From contig CAMDXI010000011.1 of the NCBI GenBank assembly GCA_945878695.1, forward strand, positions 1 to 42,585: a stretch of 42,585 nucleotides of DNA, given 5' to 3'. A program made the position numbers and the translations under genes. This stretch comes from Methylotenera oryzisoli (GTDB lineage: Bacteria > Pseudomonadota > Gammaproteobacteria > Burkholderiales > Methylophilaceae). Shown piece after piece: positions 7,929 to 17,351 of this stretch; the first letter of the stretch is position 1, and the number at the start of each line of letters is the position of its first letter. Below the pieces are notes generated by a model. It saw nothing but the letters and a program-made list of their open reading frames with translations, ran no database searches and was not told the DNA's origin.

Positions 7929-8771
7929 ATGCTTAGCTACCGACACGCGTTTCACGCAGGCAACCATGCTGACGTTCTTAAACACTACGTGCTCAGCTTG
8001 GTGCTCGCTTACATGAAGCAAAAAGACAAACCGTATTGGTATATAGACACGCATGCGGGTGCCGGCTTGTACCAACTCAAGGACGGCTACGCCAGTCAGA
8101 ATGCCGAGTTTGAGCAAGGCATAGCCAAGCTGATGGCGGCCGAGCAATTAGCGCCGGCCTTAGTCGATTTTGTGGCATTGATTAAAAGCTTTAACCACGG
8201 CGAACTGGATTTCTACCCAGGCTCCCCGCTGTTGGCGCAGGCCTTATTGCGTGCCGATGACAAAATGCGCTTGTTTGAGCTGCACCCCAGCGACCACGCC
8301 TTGCTCACAGCCAATTTCCAAGGGCAGGCTAAACAAGTGCAGATCGCCCAACAAGATGGCTTTGCTGGCATCAAAGCCTGCTTGCCACCGCCACCCCGAC
8401 GCGCGGTGGCATTGATAGACCCGCCATATGAAGACAAGCAAGACTACCAACGCGTGGTCGCCTTAGTTAAAGACAGCCTTAAGCGCTTTGCTAGCGGCAC
8501 TTACCTTATTTGGTACCCAATACTGCAAAGGCCAGAACCGGGCCAAATGATCCAGGAATTGATGGACTTGCAAGCGCCTAACTGGCTGCACGTGAGTTTG
8601 TCTATACACGCGCCTAATACAGATGGCTACGGCATGCATGGCAGCGGCTTATTTATTCTTAACCCGCCTTGGACCTTGGCCAAGGATTTAGTCGCGACAC
8701 TACCCAGTCTTTGCCAATTATTGGCACTGGATGACAGCGCGCATTTCACGCTTGATCACGACATGGCTTAA
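7929..8771 (+). CDS. rlmJ: 23S rRNA (adenine(2030)-N6)-methyltransferase
   Basis: RlmJ methylates N6 of A2030 in 23S rRNA using S-adenosylmethionine. The 280-residue protein starts MLSYRHAFHAGNHADVLKHY, which is diagnostic for the family. It carries the class I methyltransferase SAM loop YIDTHAGAGLYQL (residues 38-50) and the catalytic N6-adenine motif DPPY at 164-167 within ALIDPPYEDK. The length equals that of E. coli RlmJ. It stands alone on the plus strand, divergent from the CDF exporter. Identification is very secure. Confidence 0.96.
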   Translation: MLSYRHAFHAGNHADVLKHYVLSLVLAYMKQKDKPYWYIDTHAGAGLYQLKDGYASQNAEFEQGIAKLMAAEQLAPALVDFVALIKSFNHGELDFYPGSPLLAQALLRADDKMRLFELHPSDHALLTANFQGQAKQVQIAQQDGFAGIKACLPPPPRRAVALIDPPYEDKQDYQRVVALVKDSLKRFASGTYLIWYPILQRPEPGQMIQELMDLQAPNWLHVSLSIHAPNTDGYGMHGSGLFILNPPWTLAKDLVATLPSLCQLLALDDSAHFTLDHDMA

Positions 8772-8782
8772 TGCATTTTTGC

Positions 8783-8791
8783 TGATACAAT
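8783..8791 (+). promoter_or_regulatory. Candidate extended -10 promoter for the UPF0114 gene
   Basis: TGATACAAT forms an extended -10 element (TG, one base, TACAAT) 36 bases before the start at 8827. There is no rlmJ terminator between, so read-through is also possible. Confidence 0.35.
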
Positions 8792-8826
8792 TAAAGCTCT
8801 TTTTAACCTAAGCAATCGAGCCCTCT

Positions 8827-9369
8827 ATGCAAACTAAAAAACCCGTATCGACCGTGCAATACAAACAAAAAAGCATGATGACCAATATTTTATTTGGCAG
8901 CCGCTGGTTGCAATTGCCGCTGTATCTAGGCTTGATCGTTGCACAGGCGGTTTACGTGTTTTTCTTTGGCGTGGAATTGGTGCACTTGGTGGCCACCGCC
9001 AACGCCTTGGAAGAAGCGCACATCATGTTGATAGTGCTAGGCTTAATTGACGTGGTGATGATTTCAAACTTGCTGATCATGGTGATCGTGGGCGGCTACG
9101 AAACCTTTGTTTCGCGCTTAAATCTAGAGGGTCACCCGGATGAACCGGATTGGTTATCGCACGTGAATGCCAATCTATTAAAAGTAAAATTGGCGACAGC
9201 CATCATCGGCATTTCATCCATACACTTGCTCAAAACGTTTATCAATGCCGAAAATTTAACCGACAAAGTGTTGCTATGGCAAACCATCATACACATGACT
9301 TTTGTCGTGTCAGCCGTGTCGATTGCTTACATAGACAAACTCATGAGCCACTCAGACCAACAACATTAA
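8827..9369 (+). CDS. UPF0114 (YqhA-like) inner-membrane protein
   Basis: The 180-residue protein has about four membrane helices, among them LPLYLGLIVAQAVYVFFFG, VVMISNLLIMVIVGGYETFV and IIHMTFVVSAVSIAYIDK. The VGGYETFVSRLNLEGHPDEP segment and the LKVKLATAIIGISSIHLLKT segment closely resemble the E. coli YqhA family. The molecular function of UPF0114 is not established. The E. coli protein lacks the first 16 or so residues seen here, so translation from the paired Met codons at 8875/8878 is possible, although neither start has a good ribosome-binding site. The stop codon overlaps the stop of the convergent DUF2914 gene. Confidence 0.88.
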   Translation: MQTKKPVSTVQYKQKSMMTNILFGSRWLQLPLYLGLIVAQAVYVFFFGVELVHLVATANALEEAHIMLIVLGLIDVVMISNLLIMVIVGGYETFVSRLNLEGHPDEPDWLSHVNANLLKVKLATAIIGISSIHLLKTFINAENLTDKVLLWQTIIHMTFVVSAVSIAYIDKLMSHSDQQH

Positions 9370-10472
9370 TAGGCTATCTTGATCGGCGTGGCCGGTGTTT
9401 GCACCTGCGCCACGCTGAATTCATGCACCGCCACGGTTTTATTGTTTTCCGTTTCCACACTCACCCGCCAATCGCCAGCCTGTAAACCCTGTTTGTAAGT
9501 GTAGCCTCTAAAGCCGTTTTCACGGCCACCGGCCAAGCTGTAGCCTATGCGTGATTGGGTTTGCCAGCCGCGTTTTTCATCGTGCCATTGCCAGCGATGG
9601 TAGAGTCGGGTGTTAAGGCCGCCAGGCGCAAACACCGAGGAAAAGAAATACACACGCTGCCCGGTCGTGACCTCTAAATCGTTACTGGTTTTACGCCAAA
9701 ATACCCACCAAGACGACGGTTGCTGACTCAATTGGTATTCCCCACCCACTTTCGTTAAGGCATACGCCACCGCTAAATCACGCTTAACCAAGGGCACAGG
9801 CGGAATCACATCAAAGCGGTAGGCCAGCATCAATAGCAATGCGATCAGCCAAACTGGCTTGATATTGCCGTTGTGTTTGCGCGTTTTTTTATATAAACCG
9901 TAGGCTAAGCTCGCCCCCAACAGGGTGCTTAAATAAAACCACGCGGCATGGATGCTGCCCAACAAAAACGGCAAGGCAAAATTAAGCAACAACATGGCAC
10001 AAAAACCAAACAGCGCCCAACTGATGGTGAATTGCCGGTATTTGCTCTCCATGTACTCATTGCCGACCAACAAAGCGCCTAAGAGCAAGGTCATCACCCA
10101 GGCTAAACCATGGCTAGCACTTTGAAAATACAGGATGAATAAGGGGCTGAGCATGCTGCCAAATAAAAACTGCAGCAGGAAATAAGGTAAGTTAGCCCAA
10201 GTTGCAATGGTTGCGTGCAAACGCAGATACAGCTTGCCTAGCCAGCGTGGCCAGGTGCTGGGCCAAACCACTGCAGGCTGACCCAAGCCATACAATATGG
10301 CGGCGGCGGCCGACAAATAAGCCGACAGTATGATCAAATCGAAGGCGGCGACATGCCGCCCTATGGTCAGCGCATCCCAGATAAAGCCACCAAAAAAGAA
10401 TAAGGCCGGCATAAAATCCCGAAGCTTTACTAGGTGGTGGTAAGCGCGCGTTTGTTTTATTTTGGCCAGCAT
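9366..10472 (-). CDS. Integral membrane protein with C-terminal DUF2914 domain
   Basis: The 368-residue product has roughly 260 residues of hydrophobic helices (for example FMPALFFFGGFIWDALTIG, LIALLLMLAYRFDVIPPVP) followed by a soluble C-terminal domain. That domain contains YFFSSVFAPGGLNTRLYHRW, GYSLAGGRENGFRGYTYKQG and GDWRVSVET, the pattern of DUF2914. These tail domains are predicted to be extracytoplasmic. Function is unknown. It begins ten bases after the neighbouring small membrane protein gene, so the two are probably co-transcribed. Its stop shares the bases TTAA with the stop of the convergent UPF0114 gene. Confidence 0.8.
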   Translation of the reverse strand: MLAKIKQTRAYHHLVKLRDFMPALFFFGGFIWDALTIGRHVAAFDLIILSAYLSAAAAILYGLGQPAVVWPSTWPRWLGKLYLRLHATIATWANLPYFLLQFLFGSMLSPLFILYFQSASHGLAWVMTLLLGALLVGNEYMESKYRQFTISWALFGFCAMLLLNFALPFLLGSIHAAWFYLSTLLGASLAYGLYKKTRKHNGNIKPVWLIALLLMLAYRFDVIPPVPLVKRDLAVAYALTKVGGEYQLSQQPSSWWVFWRKTSNDLEVTTGQRVYFFSSVFAPGGLNTRLYHRWQWHDEKRGWQTQSRIGYSLAGGRENGFRGYTYKQGLQAGDWRVSVETENNKTVAVHEFSVAQVQTPATPIKIAY

Positions 10473-10482
10473 AGGATAAGGA

Positions 10483-10914
10483 CTAGAGCAAATTAGCTAA
10501 GACAAAGCCAATGACAATGCCGGTAATGAGCGCGATGGTAACCCCGCGGTAGCTGATCACGTCTTTGGAATAGCCACGCTTGATGGCGATGTAGGAGACC
10601 AAATAACCGATGGCATTGAGTAACCAGATGATGGACAAGCTTAAGACTTTTACCAGCAATGGGCCGACGATGGGCACCATGCTAATCAGGGCCAACAACC
10701 AGGCCAAGACATGCGAGGCCGCAGCCACCAGCAACACGCCGCTGGTTACGGCTTTGGCATGCCAGCCAAAACGCCAAGCGGCATAGACGGCCAAGGCCAA
10801 CAACAAGGTCAAAGGCAACATCCACTTCCAGGCACCGCGCTTGGGCGTCTCGGCTAGGCTAGCCTCACTAAAAATATGGGCATCGGGATTGTCGACTGGG
10901 GACTGGCTGACCAT
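10483..10914 (-). CDS. Uncharacterised small membrane protein
   Basis: A 143-residue protein with a soluble N-terminus of about 28 residues and four likely membrane helices (WMLPLTLLLALAVYAAWRFG, AVTSGVLLVAAASHVLAWLL, VLSLSIIWLLNAIGYLVSYI, and GVTIALITGIVIGFVLANLL). I do not recognise the family. It precedes the DUF2914 protein by ten bases on the same strand, so the two probably work together or in the same membrane process. The start at 10914 has only a weak upstream purine run. Confidence 0.7.
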   Translation of the reverse strand: MVSQSPVDNPDAHIFSEASLAETPKRGAWKWMLPLTLLLALAVYAAWRFGWHAKAVTSGVLLVAAASHVLAWLLALISMVPIVGPLLVKVLSLSIIWLLNAIGYLVSYIAIKRGYSKDVISYRGVTIALITGIVIGFVLANLL

Positions 10915-11018
10915 AAGGCACTCTAGGGTTAAATAACAGCGCCAAATATAGCCCTATGCGCAACCTTTTACAAGCTAAGGCAGCGCACGGGAGCGATTTT
11001 ATAGGGTTTTGCTAAAGC

Positions 11019-13595
11019 TTAAACTGCGGCTATGGGGATGATTTTTTTCGCGTTAGCCTTGCTCAGCGCGTAGTCTGGCATTTGATCAAAACTCAAATAC
11101 TTATAAATTTCCGCGCTGTTTTTTAATTTATTGCCCACGGTTTCCAAGTACTCGGCATGGCTAGGAATGCGGCCTAATTTGGCACACACCGCAGCCAATT
11201 CAGCCGAACCCAAATACACGCGCGCGTCCATGCCCATGCGGTTATCGAAGTTACGCGTACTGGTGGAGAACACCGTGGCTTTATCGGCCACCCGAGCTTG
11301 GTTACCCATGCACAATGAGCAACCAGGAATTTCCGTACGCGCACCGGCGACACCAAATACCGAGTAGACGCCTTCGTCGCGCAATTGCGCTTCGTCCATA
11401 CGCGTTGGTGGCGCTATCCATAAGCGGGTAGGAATGTTACCCGAGCCTTCCAACACCTTGGCTGCCGCCCGGTAGTGGCCGATGTTGGTCATGCAACTGC
11501 CGATGAAGACCTCGTCTATCTTATCGCCCACCACCGCAGACAAGGGCTTGATGTCGTCTGGGTCATTCGGGCAAGCCAACAGCGGCTCGGTAATGGTGTT
11601 AAGGTCAATTTCAATGACGTGCGCATACTCGGCATTGGCATCCGGCTCTAGCAATTCCGGCTTAGCCAACCAAGCTTGCATGCTGGCAATGCGGCGTTGT
11701 AAAGAACGTGCATCTTGGTAGCCGTTTTCTATCATATTTTGCATGAGCACAATGTTAGAGTTTAAAAACTCGATCACCGGCTCTTTGTTCAACCTAACGG
11801 TGCAGCCGTTGGCCGAGCGTTCAGCGGAGGCATCGGCAAACTCAAAAGCCTGCTCCACTTTCAAATCAGGCAAGCCTTCAATTTCTAAGATGCGGCCATT
11901 AAACACGTTCTTTTTACCTTGCTTGCCCACCGTTAAATCGCCGGCTTTAATCGCCGCATACGGAATGGCATTGACCAAATCGCGCAAGGTAATGCCAGGC
12001 TGCATGATGCCTTTAAAGCGCACCAAGACTGATTCTGGCATGTCCAGCGGCATGGCGCCCATGGCCGCGGCAAAGGCCACCAGACCTGAACCGGCTGGGA
12101 ATGAAATACCAATCGGGAAACGCGTGTGCGAGTCACCGCCGGTGCCCACGGTGTCTGGCAATACCATGCGGTTTAACCAAGAGTGGATCACGCCGTCACC
12201 TGGGCGCAAGCTGACGCCGCCACGACTGCTCATGAATTCTGGCAGGCTGTGTTGCAATTTAATGTCCACCGGTTTCGGGTAGGCAGCCGTGTGACAAAAA
12301 CTTTGCATGACTAAATCAGCGCTAAAGCCTAAGCAGGCCAGTTCTTTTAACTCGTCGCGGGTCATGCCGCCTGTGGTGTCTTGCGAGCCAACGGTGGTGG
12401 CCTTAGGCTCACAGTAGGCACCTGGGCGCACGCCCTTGCCTTCAGGTAGGCCACACGCTCTGCCGACCATTTTTTGCGCCAAGGTATAACCCTTGCCGCT
12501 GTCTTTTGGCGCCACGGCGGTAATAAATTGTTGGGTGGCTGGCAAACCTAAAGCGGCTCGCGCATTAGTGGTTAAGCCGCGGCCTATGATCAAGGCAATA
12601 CGGCCGCCGGCACGCACTTCGTCTGGCAAAGACACGGGCGATAAATCAAAGTTTGCGATTTCTTGGCCGGCTTCGTTTAACACTTTGCCAGCGTAGGGTT
12701 GCAAGGTGATGACGTCACCGGTAGCCATTTTGGATACGTCGCACTGTATGGGCAGCGCACCCGAATCTTCGGCGGTATTAAAGAAGATAGGCGCAATTTT
12801 ATTGCCCAATATCACGCCGCCGGTGCGTTTATTTGGAATGTTAGGAATGTCATTACCCATAAACCATTGCAAGGAATTGATGGCCGACTTGCGTGATGAA
12901 CCGGTGCCGACCACGTCACCCACGTAGGCCAAGGGCAAGCCTTTTTTCTGCAAATTGGCTATGGTGTTTAAGCCTTCTGGCATTTTATTGATTAGCATGG
13001 CCTTAGCATGCAAAGGAATGTCTGGGCGGCTCCAAGCATCTTGTGCTGGGCTCAAATCATCGGTATTGGTCTCGCCATCGACTTTGAACACCACCAGTTT
13101 AATCTCTGCGGCCAAAGCCGGCGCTTGGGTAAACCACTCGGCATTGGCCCATGAAGTGATGAGTTTTTTCGCGTGCGGGTTACCGGCCTGCATTTTTTCA
13201 GCCACGTCGTGGAAGGCATCAAACATCAATATGGTTTTGCTTAAAGCCGCCACGGCCGCTTCGGCCATGGGTGTGTCCAGCAAGGACACCAAGGCTTGCA
13301 CGTTATAGCCGCCCAACATGGTGGACAACAATTGCACCGCGTGCGCCGGATTAATTAACGGTGACTTGGCCACGCCATTGGCAATGTCCGCCAAAAATGC
13401 GGCTTTGACGTAAGCGGCTTGGTCCACACCGGCTGGCGTGCGATTGGTAATTAAATCCAGCAAGGTATCGGCTTGATCAGCCGCTGGATTCTTTAACAAT
13501 TCAACCACTTGCGCGACTTGTTCGGCGTTGAGTGGCAAAGGCGGCAGTTGTTCTGCGGCGCGTTCTTGAACGTGAATTTGATAAGCTTTTAACAT
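11019..13595 (-). CDS. acnB: Bifunctional aconitate hydratase 2 / 2-methylisocitrate dehydratase
   Basis: AcnB interconverts citrate and isocitrate through cis-aconitate and, in bacteria with a methylcitrate cycle, also hydrates 2-methyl-cis-aconitate to 2-methylisocitrate. The 858-residue protein has the AcnB layout: N-terminal HEAT-like domain (residues 1 to about 160), swivel domain ([18 protein letters not shown]), and the catalytic core. The iron-sulfur cysteines lie in [15 protein letters not shown] and [13 protein letters not shown] near the C-terminus. [18 protein letters not shown] is the conserved substrate loop. Length matches E. coli AcnB (865). It has its own candidate promoter, and stands near prpB, prpC and prpD, consistent with a dual TCA and methylcitrate role. 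Confidence 0.97.
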   Translation of the reverse strand: MLKAYQIHVQERAAEQLPPLPLNAEQVAQVVELLKNPAADQADTLLDLITNRTPAGVDQAAYVKAAFLADIANGVAKSPLINPAHAVQLLSTMLGGYNVQALVSLLDTPMAEAAVAALSKTILMFDAFHDVAEKMQAGNPHAKKLITSWANAEWFTQAPALAAEIKLVVFKVDGETNTDDLSPAQDAWSRPDIPLHAKAMLINKMPEGLNTIANLQKKGLPLAYVGDVVGTGSSRKSAINSLQWFMGNDIPNIPNKRTGGVILGNKIAPIFFNTAEDSGALPIQCDVSKMATGDVITLQPYAGKVLNEAGQEIANFDLSPVSLPDEVRAGGRIALIIGRGLTTNARAALGLPATQQFITAVAPKDSGKGYTLAQKMVGRACGLPEGKGVRPGAYCEPKATTVGSQDTTGGMTRDELKELACLGFSADLVMQSFCHTAAYPKPVDIKLQHSLPEFMSSRGGVSLRPGDGVIHSWLNRMVLPDTVGTGGDSHTRFPIGISFPAGSGLVAFAAAMGAMPLDMPESVLVRFKGIMQPGITLRDLVNAIPYAAIKAGDLTVGKQGKKNVFNGRILEIEGLPDLKVEQAFEFADASAERSANGCTVRLNKEPVIEFLNSNIVLMQNMIENGYQDARSLQRRIASMQAWLAKPELLEPDANAEYAHVIEIDLNTITEPLLACPNDPDDIKPLSAVVGDKIDEVFIGSCMTNIGHYRAAAKVLEGSGNIPTRLWIAPPTRMDEAQLRDEGVYSVFGVAGARTEIPGCSLCMGNQARVADKATVFSTSTRNFDNRMGMDARVYLGSAELAAVCAKLGRIPSHAEYLETVGNKLKNSAEIYKYLSFDQMPDYALSKANAKKIIPIAAV

Positions 13596-13635
13596 GGTGT
13601 TCGCAATCTTTAGTTTGGTTAATATTTAAGGGTTG

Positions 13636-13644
13636 ATTATAGCA
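13636..13644 (-). promoter_or_regulatory. Candidate extended -10 promoter of acnB
   Basis: On the minus strand TGCTATAAT forms a perfect extended -10 element. The -10 hexamer (13636-13641) ends about 40 bases before the acnB ATG at 13595. No good -35 is visible, which is common for extended -10 promoters. It would uncouple acnB from the upstream EF-hand gene. Confidence 0.5.
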
Positions 13645-13705
13645 ATTTGCAAGCCAGACTTGGTTTTAGCTGCGTTAATTTTCACGGGTACGATAGGCAA
13701 GCGCA

Positions 13706-14011
13706 CTACTGGTAAATAGTATTAGCAAAAGGCGTGCCACAACTCTGGCCTTTGGCTGAGGCTTCCATTTTATCCATCAGCTCTTTTTCATAGCCCTTGC
13801 CGTGCTTTAATTCTAAAAACGCCCGCACTTCAAAGACATCGGCAAAGCCATTTTTATCGGTGTCCATCAAGGCAATGTTGTCGGCCACCGATGGCCCAAT
13901 ATAGCGACCGTCTTGATCGGTTAAATAGCCCAATAAGTCAGCGGCGTGGGCCATGCACGGCAACAGCATCAAACACAATGTAAGCTTGCAGCCTAACTTA
14001 AGTGCTGGCAT
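13706..14011 (-). CDS. Small exported EF-hand protein
   Basis: A 101-residue protein starting at the ATG at 14011, which has GGGAG eight bases upstream; a GTG at 14026 is a less likely start. Residues 1-23 form a signal peptide ending Ala-His-Ala, with cleavage before ADLLGYL. One canonical calcium-binding EF-hand loop is visible at residues 50-61 (D50, D52, N54, D58, E61 in DTDKNGFADVFE). A second D-x-D-G stretch, TDQDGRYIG, is incomplete. A single late cysteine (C91) is present. It should be periplasmic or secreted. It sits between fum and acnB; a link to central metabolism is not evident. Function unknown. Confidence 0.72.
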   Translation of the reverse strand: MPALKLGCKLTLCLMLLPCMAHAADLLGYLTDQDGRYIGPSVADNIALMDTDKNGFADVFEVRAFLELKHGKGYEKELMDKMEASAKGQSCGTPFANTIYQ

Positions 14012-14055
14012 AGCGAATACTCCCACTTAGTTTTTTGACTTTGCTTGATCGCCAA

Positions 14056-14085
14056 ACGGGCCCGCTTACGGCTAGCTTGGCCCGT
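14056..14085 (-). terminator. Hairpin downstream of fumarase, possible weak terminator
   Basis: ACGGGCC at 14056-14062 and GGCCCGT at 14079-14085 make a 7-bp GC-rich stem with a 16-base loop, just after the fumarase stop. Only three T residues follow on the minus strand, so termination would be partial; it may instead protect the 3' end of the long operon mRNA. Confidence 0.4.
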
Positions 14086-14103
14086 GCAATCATGCGCTGC
14101 CCA

Positions 14104-15627
14104 TTACTTTACATGCAATTGTATGGCTTGCTGTGCGATTTTTTCTTTCCACAATGCCGGTCCAGTTTGGTGCACTGACTCGCCATGGCTGTCCACGGCG
14201 ACCGTAACCGGCATGTCTTCTACAGTAAATTCGTAGATGGCTTCCATGCCCAAATCGGCAAAAGCCAACACTTCGGCTTTCTTGATGGCTTTGCTCACCA
14301 AATAGGCCGCCCCGCCCACTGCGGTTAAATACACCGAACGGTGTTTGGCGATCAGCGCTATGGTTTCATCGCCACGCTCGGCTTTACCGACCATGCCCAA
14401 CAAGCCCACTGGGCCCAACATCATCTCGGTGAAACCGTCCATGCGCGTGGCCGTGGTCGGGCCAGCCGGCCCTACCGCCTCGTCGGCAACCGCATCCACC
14501 GGGCCCACGTAATAAATAAATCGATTGGTAAAATCCACCGGCAAGGGCTCGCCCTTGGCCAACATGGTGGCGATGCGTTTGTGCGCGGCATCACGACCGG
14601 TTAACAATTTACCGCTTAACAGCAGGGTTTGGCCTGGTTGCCAGACCTGTATGCTGTCTTTGCTCAAGCTATTCAAATCCACCCTCAAGGCGGCACTGCT
14701 GGGTGCCCATTGCACTTGCGGCCAATCGTTTAAGTTAGGCGGCGTTAATTGGGCCGGTCCACTGCCATCTAATTCAAAATGCACGTGGCGGGTCGCGGCG
14801 CAGTTAGGAATAATCGCCACCGGCAATGAGGCGGCATGGGTCGGGTAATCCAATATTTTTACGTCCAATACCGTGGCCAGCCCGCCTAAACCTTGGGCGC
14901 CTATGCCTAGCGCATTCACTTTTTCAAAAATGTCCAAGCGCAATTCTTCTATGCGATTGTTGGCACCCCGTGCTTGCAATTCGTGTATGTCTATAGGCGC
15001 CATCAAGGATTCTTTAGCCAGCAACATGGCTTTCTCGGCGCTGCCGCCTATGCCTATGCCTAGCATGCCAGGTGGGCACCAGCCCGCACCCATTTTAGGC
15101 ACCACTTCCAGTATCCAATCGACTATGCTGTCGTTGGGATTGAGCATGGCCAGTTTGGCTTTGTTTTCTGAACCGCCCCCTTTGGCGGCTATGCTTATTT
15201 CAACTTTATCGCCCGCTACCATGGACACGTGCACCACGGCCGGGGTGTTGTCTTTGGTGTTGCCGCGCTTACCCGCTGGGTCACTGACAATAGAGGCCCT
15301 GAGCTTATTCTCAGGCAAGGTGTAGGCGCGACGCACGCCCTCGTTGACCATTTGCTCTACCGTTAACTGGGCTTCCCACTTTACTTGCATGCCAATTTGC
15401 ACAAAAGCCACGACGATGCCGGTGTCTTGGCATAGCGGCCGTTTGCCCTCGGCGCACAGCCGCGAGTTGCTTAAGATTTGTGCAATGGCGTCCTTGGCTG
15501 GCAGCGACTGCTCGGCTTCATAAGCACGGCCCAAAGCTTGGATGTAATCCAGCGGATGGTAATAGGAGATGTACTGCAGGGCATCGGCTACGCTGTCTAT
15601 AAAATCGTCTTGTTTGATGGTGGTCAT
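14104..15627 (-). CDS. Class I (iron-sulfur) fumarate hydratase
   Basis: From the ATG at 15627 the protein is 507 residues, fusing the alpha (N-terminal) and beta (C-terminal) parts of class I hydro-lyases. Three probable [4Fe-4S] cysteines are C66 in LCQDTGIVV, C184 in GAGWCPPGML, and C276 in IPNCAATRH. The C-terminal beta domain shows GPTTATRMDGFTEMMLGP. It hydrates fumarate to malate in the TCA cycle. Class I fumarases of E. coli and Burkholderia xenovorans are also known to hydrate mesaconate to (S)-citramalate, which is relevant to its neighbours. A longer frame to 15717 overlaps the upstream gene and is rejected. It follows the acyl-CoA synthetase by under 30 bases, as the last gene of the sdh operon. 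Confidence 0.93.
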   Translation of the reverse strand: MTTIKQDDFIDSVADALQYISYYHPLDYIQALGRAYEAEQSLPAKDAIAQILSNSRLCAEGKRPLCQDTGIVVAFVQIGMQVKWEAQLTVEQMVNEGVRRAYTLPENKLRASIVSDPAGKRGNTKDNTPAVVHVSMVAGDKVEISIAAKGGGSENKAKLAMLNPNDSIVDWILEVVPKMGAGWCPPGMLGIGIGGSAEKAMLLAKESLMAPIDIHELQARGANNRIEELRLDIFEKVNALGIGAQGLGGLATVLDVKILDYPTHAASLPVAIIPNCAATRHVHFELDGSGPAQLTPPNLNDWPQVQWAPSSAALRVDLNSLSKDSIQVWQPGQTLLLSGKLLTGRDAAHKRIATMLAKGEPLPVDFTNRFIYYVGPVDAVADEAVGPAGPTTATRMDGFTEMMLGPVGLLGMVGKAERGDETIALIAKHRSVYLTAVGGAAYLVSKAIKKAEVLAFADLGMEAIYEFTVEDMPVTVAVDSHGESVHQTGPALWKEKIAQQAIQLHVK

Positions 15628-15655
15628 ATTGGCTTTACCGTTGCTATAACGTGGC

Positions 15656-17287
15656 TTACCTAGCCGATTTGGCGTAGGCAATTTGGTTGTTGATGTCCTT
15701 GCGTAAGATTTTACCATTTTTGGTGCGTGGAAAATCCTTGGTCAAATACACGGTTTTTGGGGTTTTGTAGGCGGCCAAATGCTGCTTACCAAAGGCCAAC
15801 AATTCATCGGCTGTGACGCTGGCGTCGGGCTGCAAGATCACGTAGGTGACCACCAATAATTTGTCTTTTTCCAACTCTTCACCCACCGCTGCGCAATCGG
15901 CCACCGCTGGGTGCGATTTATACACGCGTTCGATTTCATAAGGCGACACGCGGTAGCCAAAGCTCTTGATGATGTCGTCTTTACGGCCCAAGAACCAGAT
16001 GTAGCCATCGGCATCGTAACGCGCGTAATCACCGGTAAAGAACCAGCCATCGTGCTTGTATTTGGCTGTTTCTTCGTCCAAATTCCAATAACGTAAAAAC
16101 AAACCGGGGTCGCTATCTGGCACGCATATCATGCCCTCTTCCCCTGGCGGCAAGGCTTCTAAAGTGTCGGGGTTGAGTAATTGTATGGCATGGCCGGGTT
16201 GCGGGAAGCCGGCAGAACCAGGGCGTATCGGTCTAAACACACTTTGACTTAAGTAATAAGAGAACTCACTCATGCCCACTGCTTCAAAAATATCGCGTCC
16301 GAAACGGCCACGCCATTGTTGCAAAACTTCGTCGGACAAATGCTCACCAGCACTCATGCAGTGCCGTAAGCTAGGCACATCGGCTTGAGCGGCCGTCGAT
16401 TTTTGAATGATTTGACGGTATATGGTGGGCACCCCAACAAAAATAGTGGCGGCGTGTTTGGCGATCAATCGGGTCCATAAATCGGCATCGTTTTTACCTT
16501 CGTGCACGATCACGGTTTTACCCAAATACAAGGGGTCCATCAAGCCGGTACCCAATACATAGGTCCAGTTAAATTTACCCGAGTGCATGATGCGATCTTG
16601 TTGGTCTTCGGCAAAATTAAACCAATATTTAGCGGCTGGCTCACGGCCAATCAAGGCGCGGTGGGCGTGCAACACGCCTTTGGGGTAACCGGTGGTGCCC
16701 GAAGTGTAAACCAGGTAAGCGGGGTCATCGGCGGCCGTGGGGTGGTTGCCTTCGCAATGGCTAATGGCGGCCAATTGTTGGCTTAAATCGCTGACCTTTA
16801 AGCTGGCATGCGGCTGAATCTCACCGACACCGGTTAGAAACACCTGTTTTAAATTTGGTAAATTGGATAAATGGTCTTGCAAAGCCGGCCATGCCGCCTT
16901 GTCTGTTACCAACACCGTGGCTGCCGAATCTTTAGCCAAGTAGGCCACTTCTTCGGCGGTCAGCAAGGTGGAAGTAGGCACGGAAATAGCGCCGCGCTTC
17001 ATGGTGCCCAAAAAGGCAATCGGGTAATCCAGGCTGTTAGGCAAACGGATCAGCACTCGGTCGCCTGCTGCCACGCCACTGTTGCGCAACAACTGGGCAA
17101 ACTGATCGGTGCGACTGGCCAATTCGGCAAAAGTCATTTGCGAGGTGCCCAGCGCGTCGTCTTCCACTATCATGGCCACCGTCTGCGCGATCGGCGTGTG
17201 CAAATGCTTATCGGTGCAAGCCGCGCCAATATTAAATTGCTTAGGCACGGCCCACTGCCAGACTGGAAATTCTTCAAATTTTTGCAT
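15656..17287 (-). CDS. AMP-forming acyl-CoA synthetase
   Basis: The 543-residue protein belongs to the acyl-adenylate-forming superfamily. It activates a carboxylic acid with ATP and CoA. The P-loop motif is YTSGTTGYPKG (residues 194-204), with GMSEFSYYLSQSVF as the A5 region and GWFFTGDYARYDADGYIWF as A7/A8. The C-terminal catalytic lysine is K526 in KNGKILRKD. It most resembles medium-chain and benzoate-CoA-ligase-like members, but the substrate cannot be read from sequence. GAGGAT lies upstream of the start. Between a CitE-like lyase and a class I fumarase, a short or dicarboxylic acid such as propionate, mesaconate or citramalate is a reasonable guess only. Confidence 0.85.
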   Translation of the reverse strand: MQKFEEFPVWQWAVPKQFNIGAACTDKHLHTPIAQTVAMIVEDDALGTSQMTFAELASRTDQFAQLLRNSGVAAGDRVLIRLPNSLDYPIAFLGTMKRGAISVPTSTLLTAEEVAYLAKDSAATVLVTDKAAWPALQDHLSNLPNLKQVFLTGVGEIQPHASLKVSDLSQQLAAISHCEGNHPTAADDPAYLVYTSGTTGYPKGVLHAHRALIGREPAAKYWFNFAEDQQDRIMHSGKFNWTYVLGTGLMDPLYLGKTVIVHEGKNDADLWTRLIAKHAATIFVGVPTIYRQIIQKSTAAQADVPSLRHCMSAGEHLSDEVLQQWRGRFGRDIFEAVGMSEFSYYLSQSVFRPIRPGSAGFPQPGHAIQLLNPDTLEALPPGEEGMICVPDSDPGLFLRYWNLDEETAKYKHDGWFFTGDYARYDADGYIWFLGRKDDIIKSFGYRVSPYEIERVYKSHPAVADCAAVGEELEKDKLLVVTYVILQPDASVTADELLAFGKQHLAAYKTPKTVYLTKDFPRTKNGKILRKDINNQIAYAKSAR

Positions 17288-17325
17288 GGTCTATCCTCTA
17301 TCCGTTTTAACTTTTTTTGTGCAAA

Positions 17326-17341
17326 CAGCCGAATCAGGCTG
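17326..17341. repeat. Short hairpin in the CitE-acyl-CoA synthetase gap
   Basis: CAGCC (17326-17330) and GGCTG (17337-17341) form a 5-bp stem with a 6-base loop in the 64-base space between these two minus-strand genes. There is no T-tract on the minus strand, so it is not a terminator; it may be an mRNA processing or stability element. Confidence 0.3.
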
Positions 17342-17351
17342 CTGCGTCTAG

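Noticed and set aside
11743-12282. Long plus-strand open frame opposite acnB
   Set aside because: It is a shadow of the acnB codons; composition is low-complexity, there is no ribosome-binding site and no recognisable domain.
14873-15325. Plus-strand open frame opposite the fumarase gene
   Set aside because: It is a shadow frame rich in Ser, Pro and Met produced by the codon usage of the minus-strand gene.
15628-15717. N-terminal extension of the fumarase frame
   Set aside because: The extra 30 residues overlap the end of the acyl-CoA synthetase gene, lack family similarity, and the ATG at 15627 gives the normal class I length.
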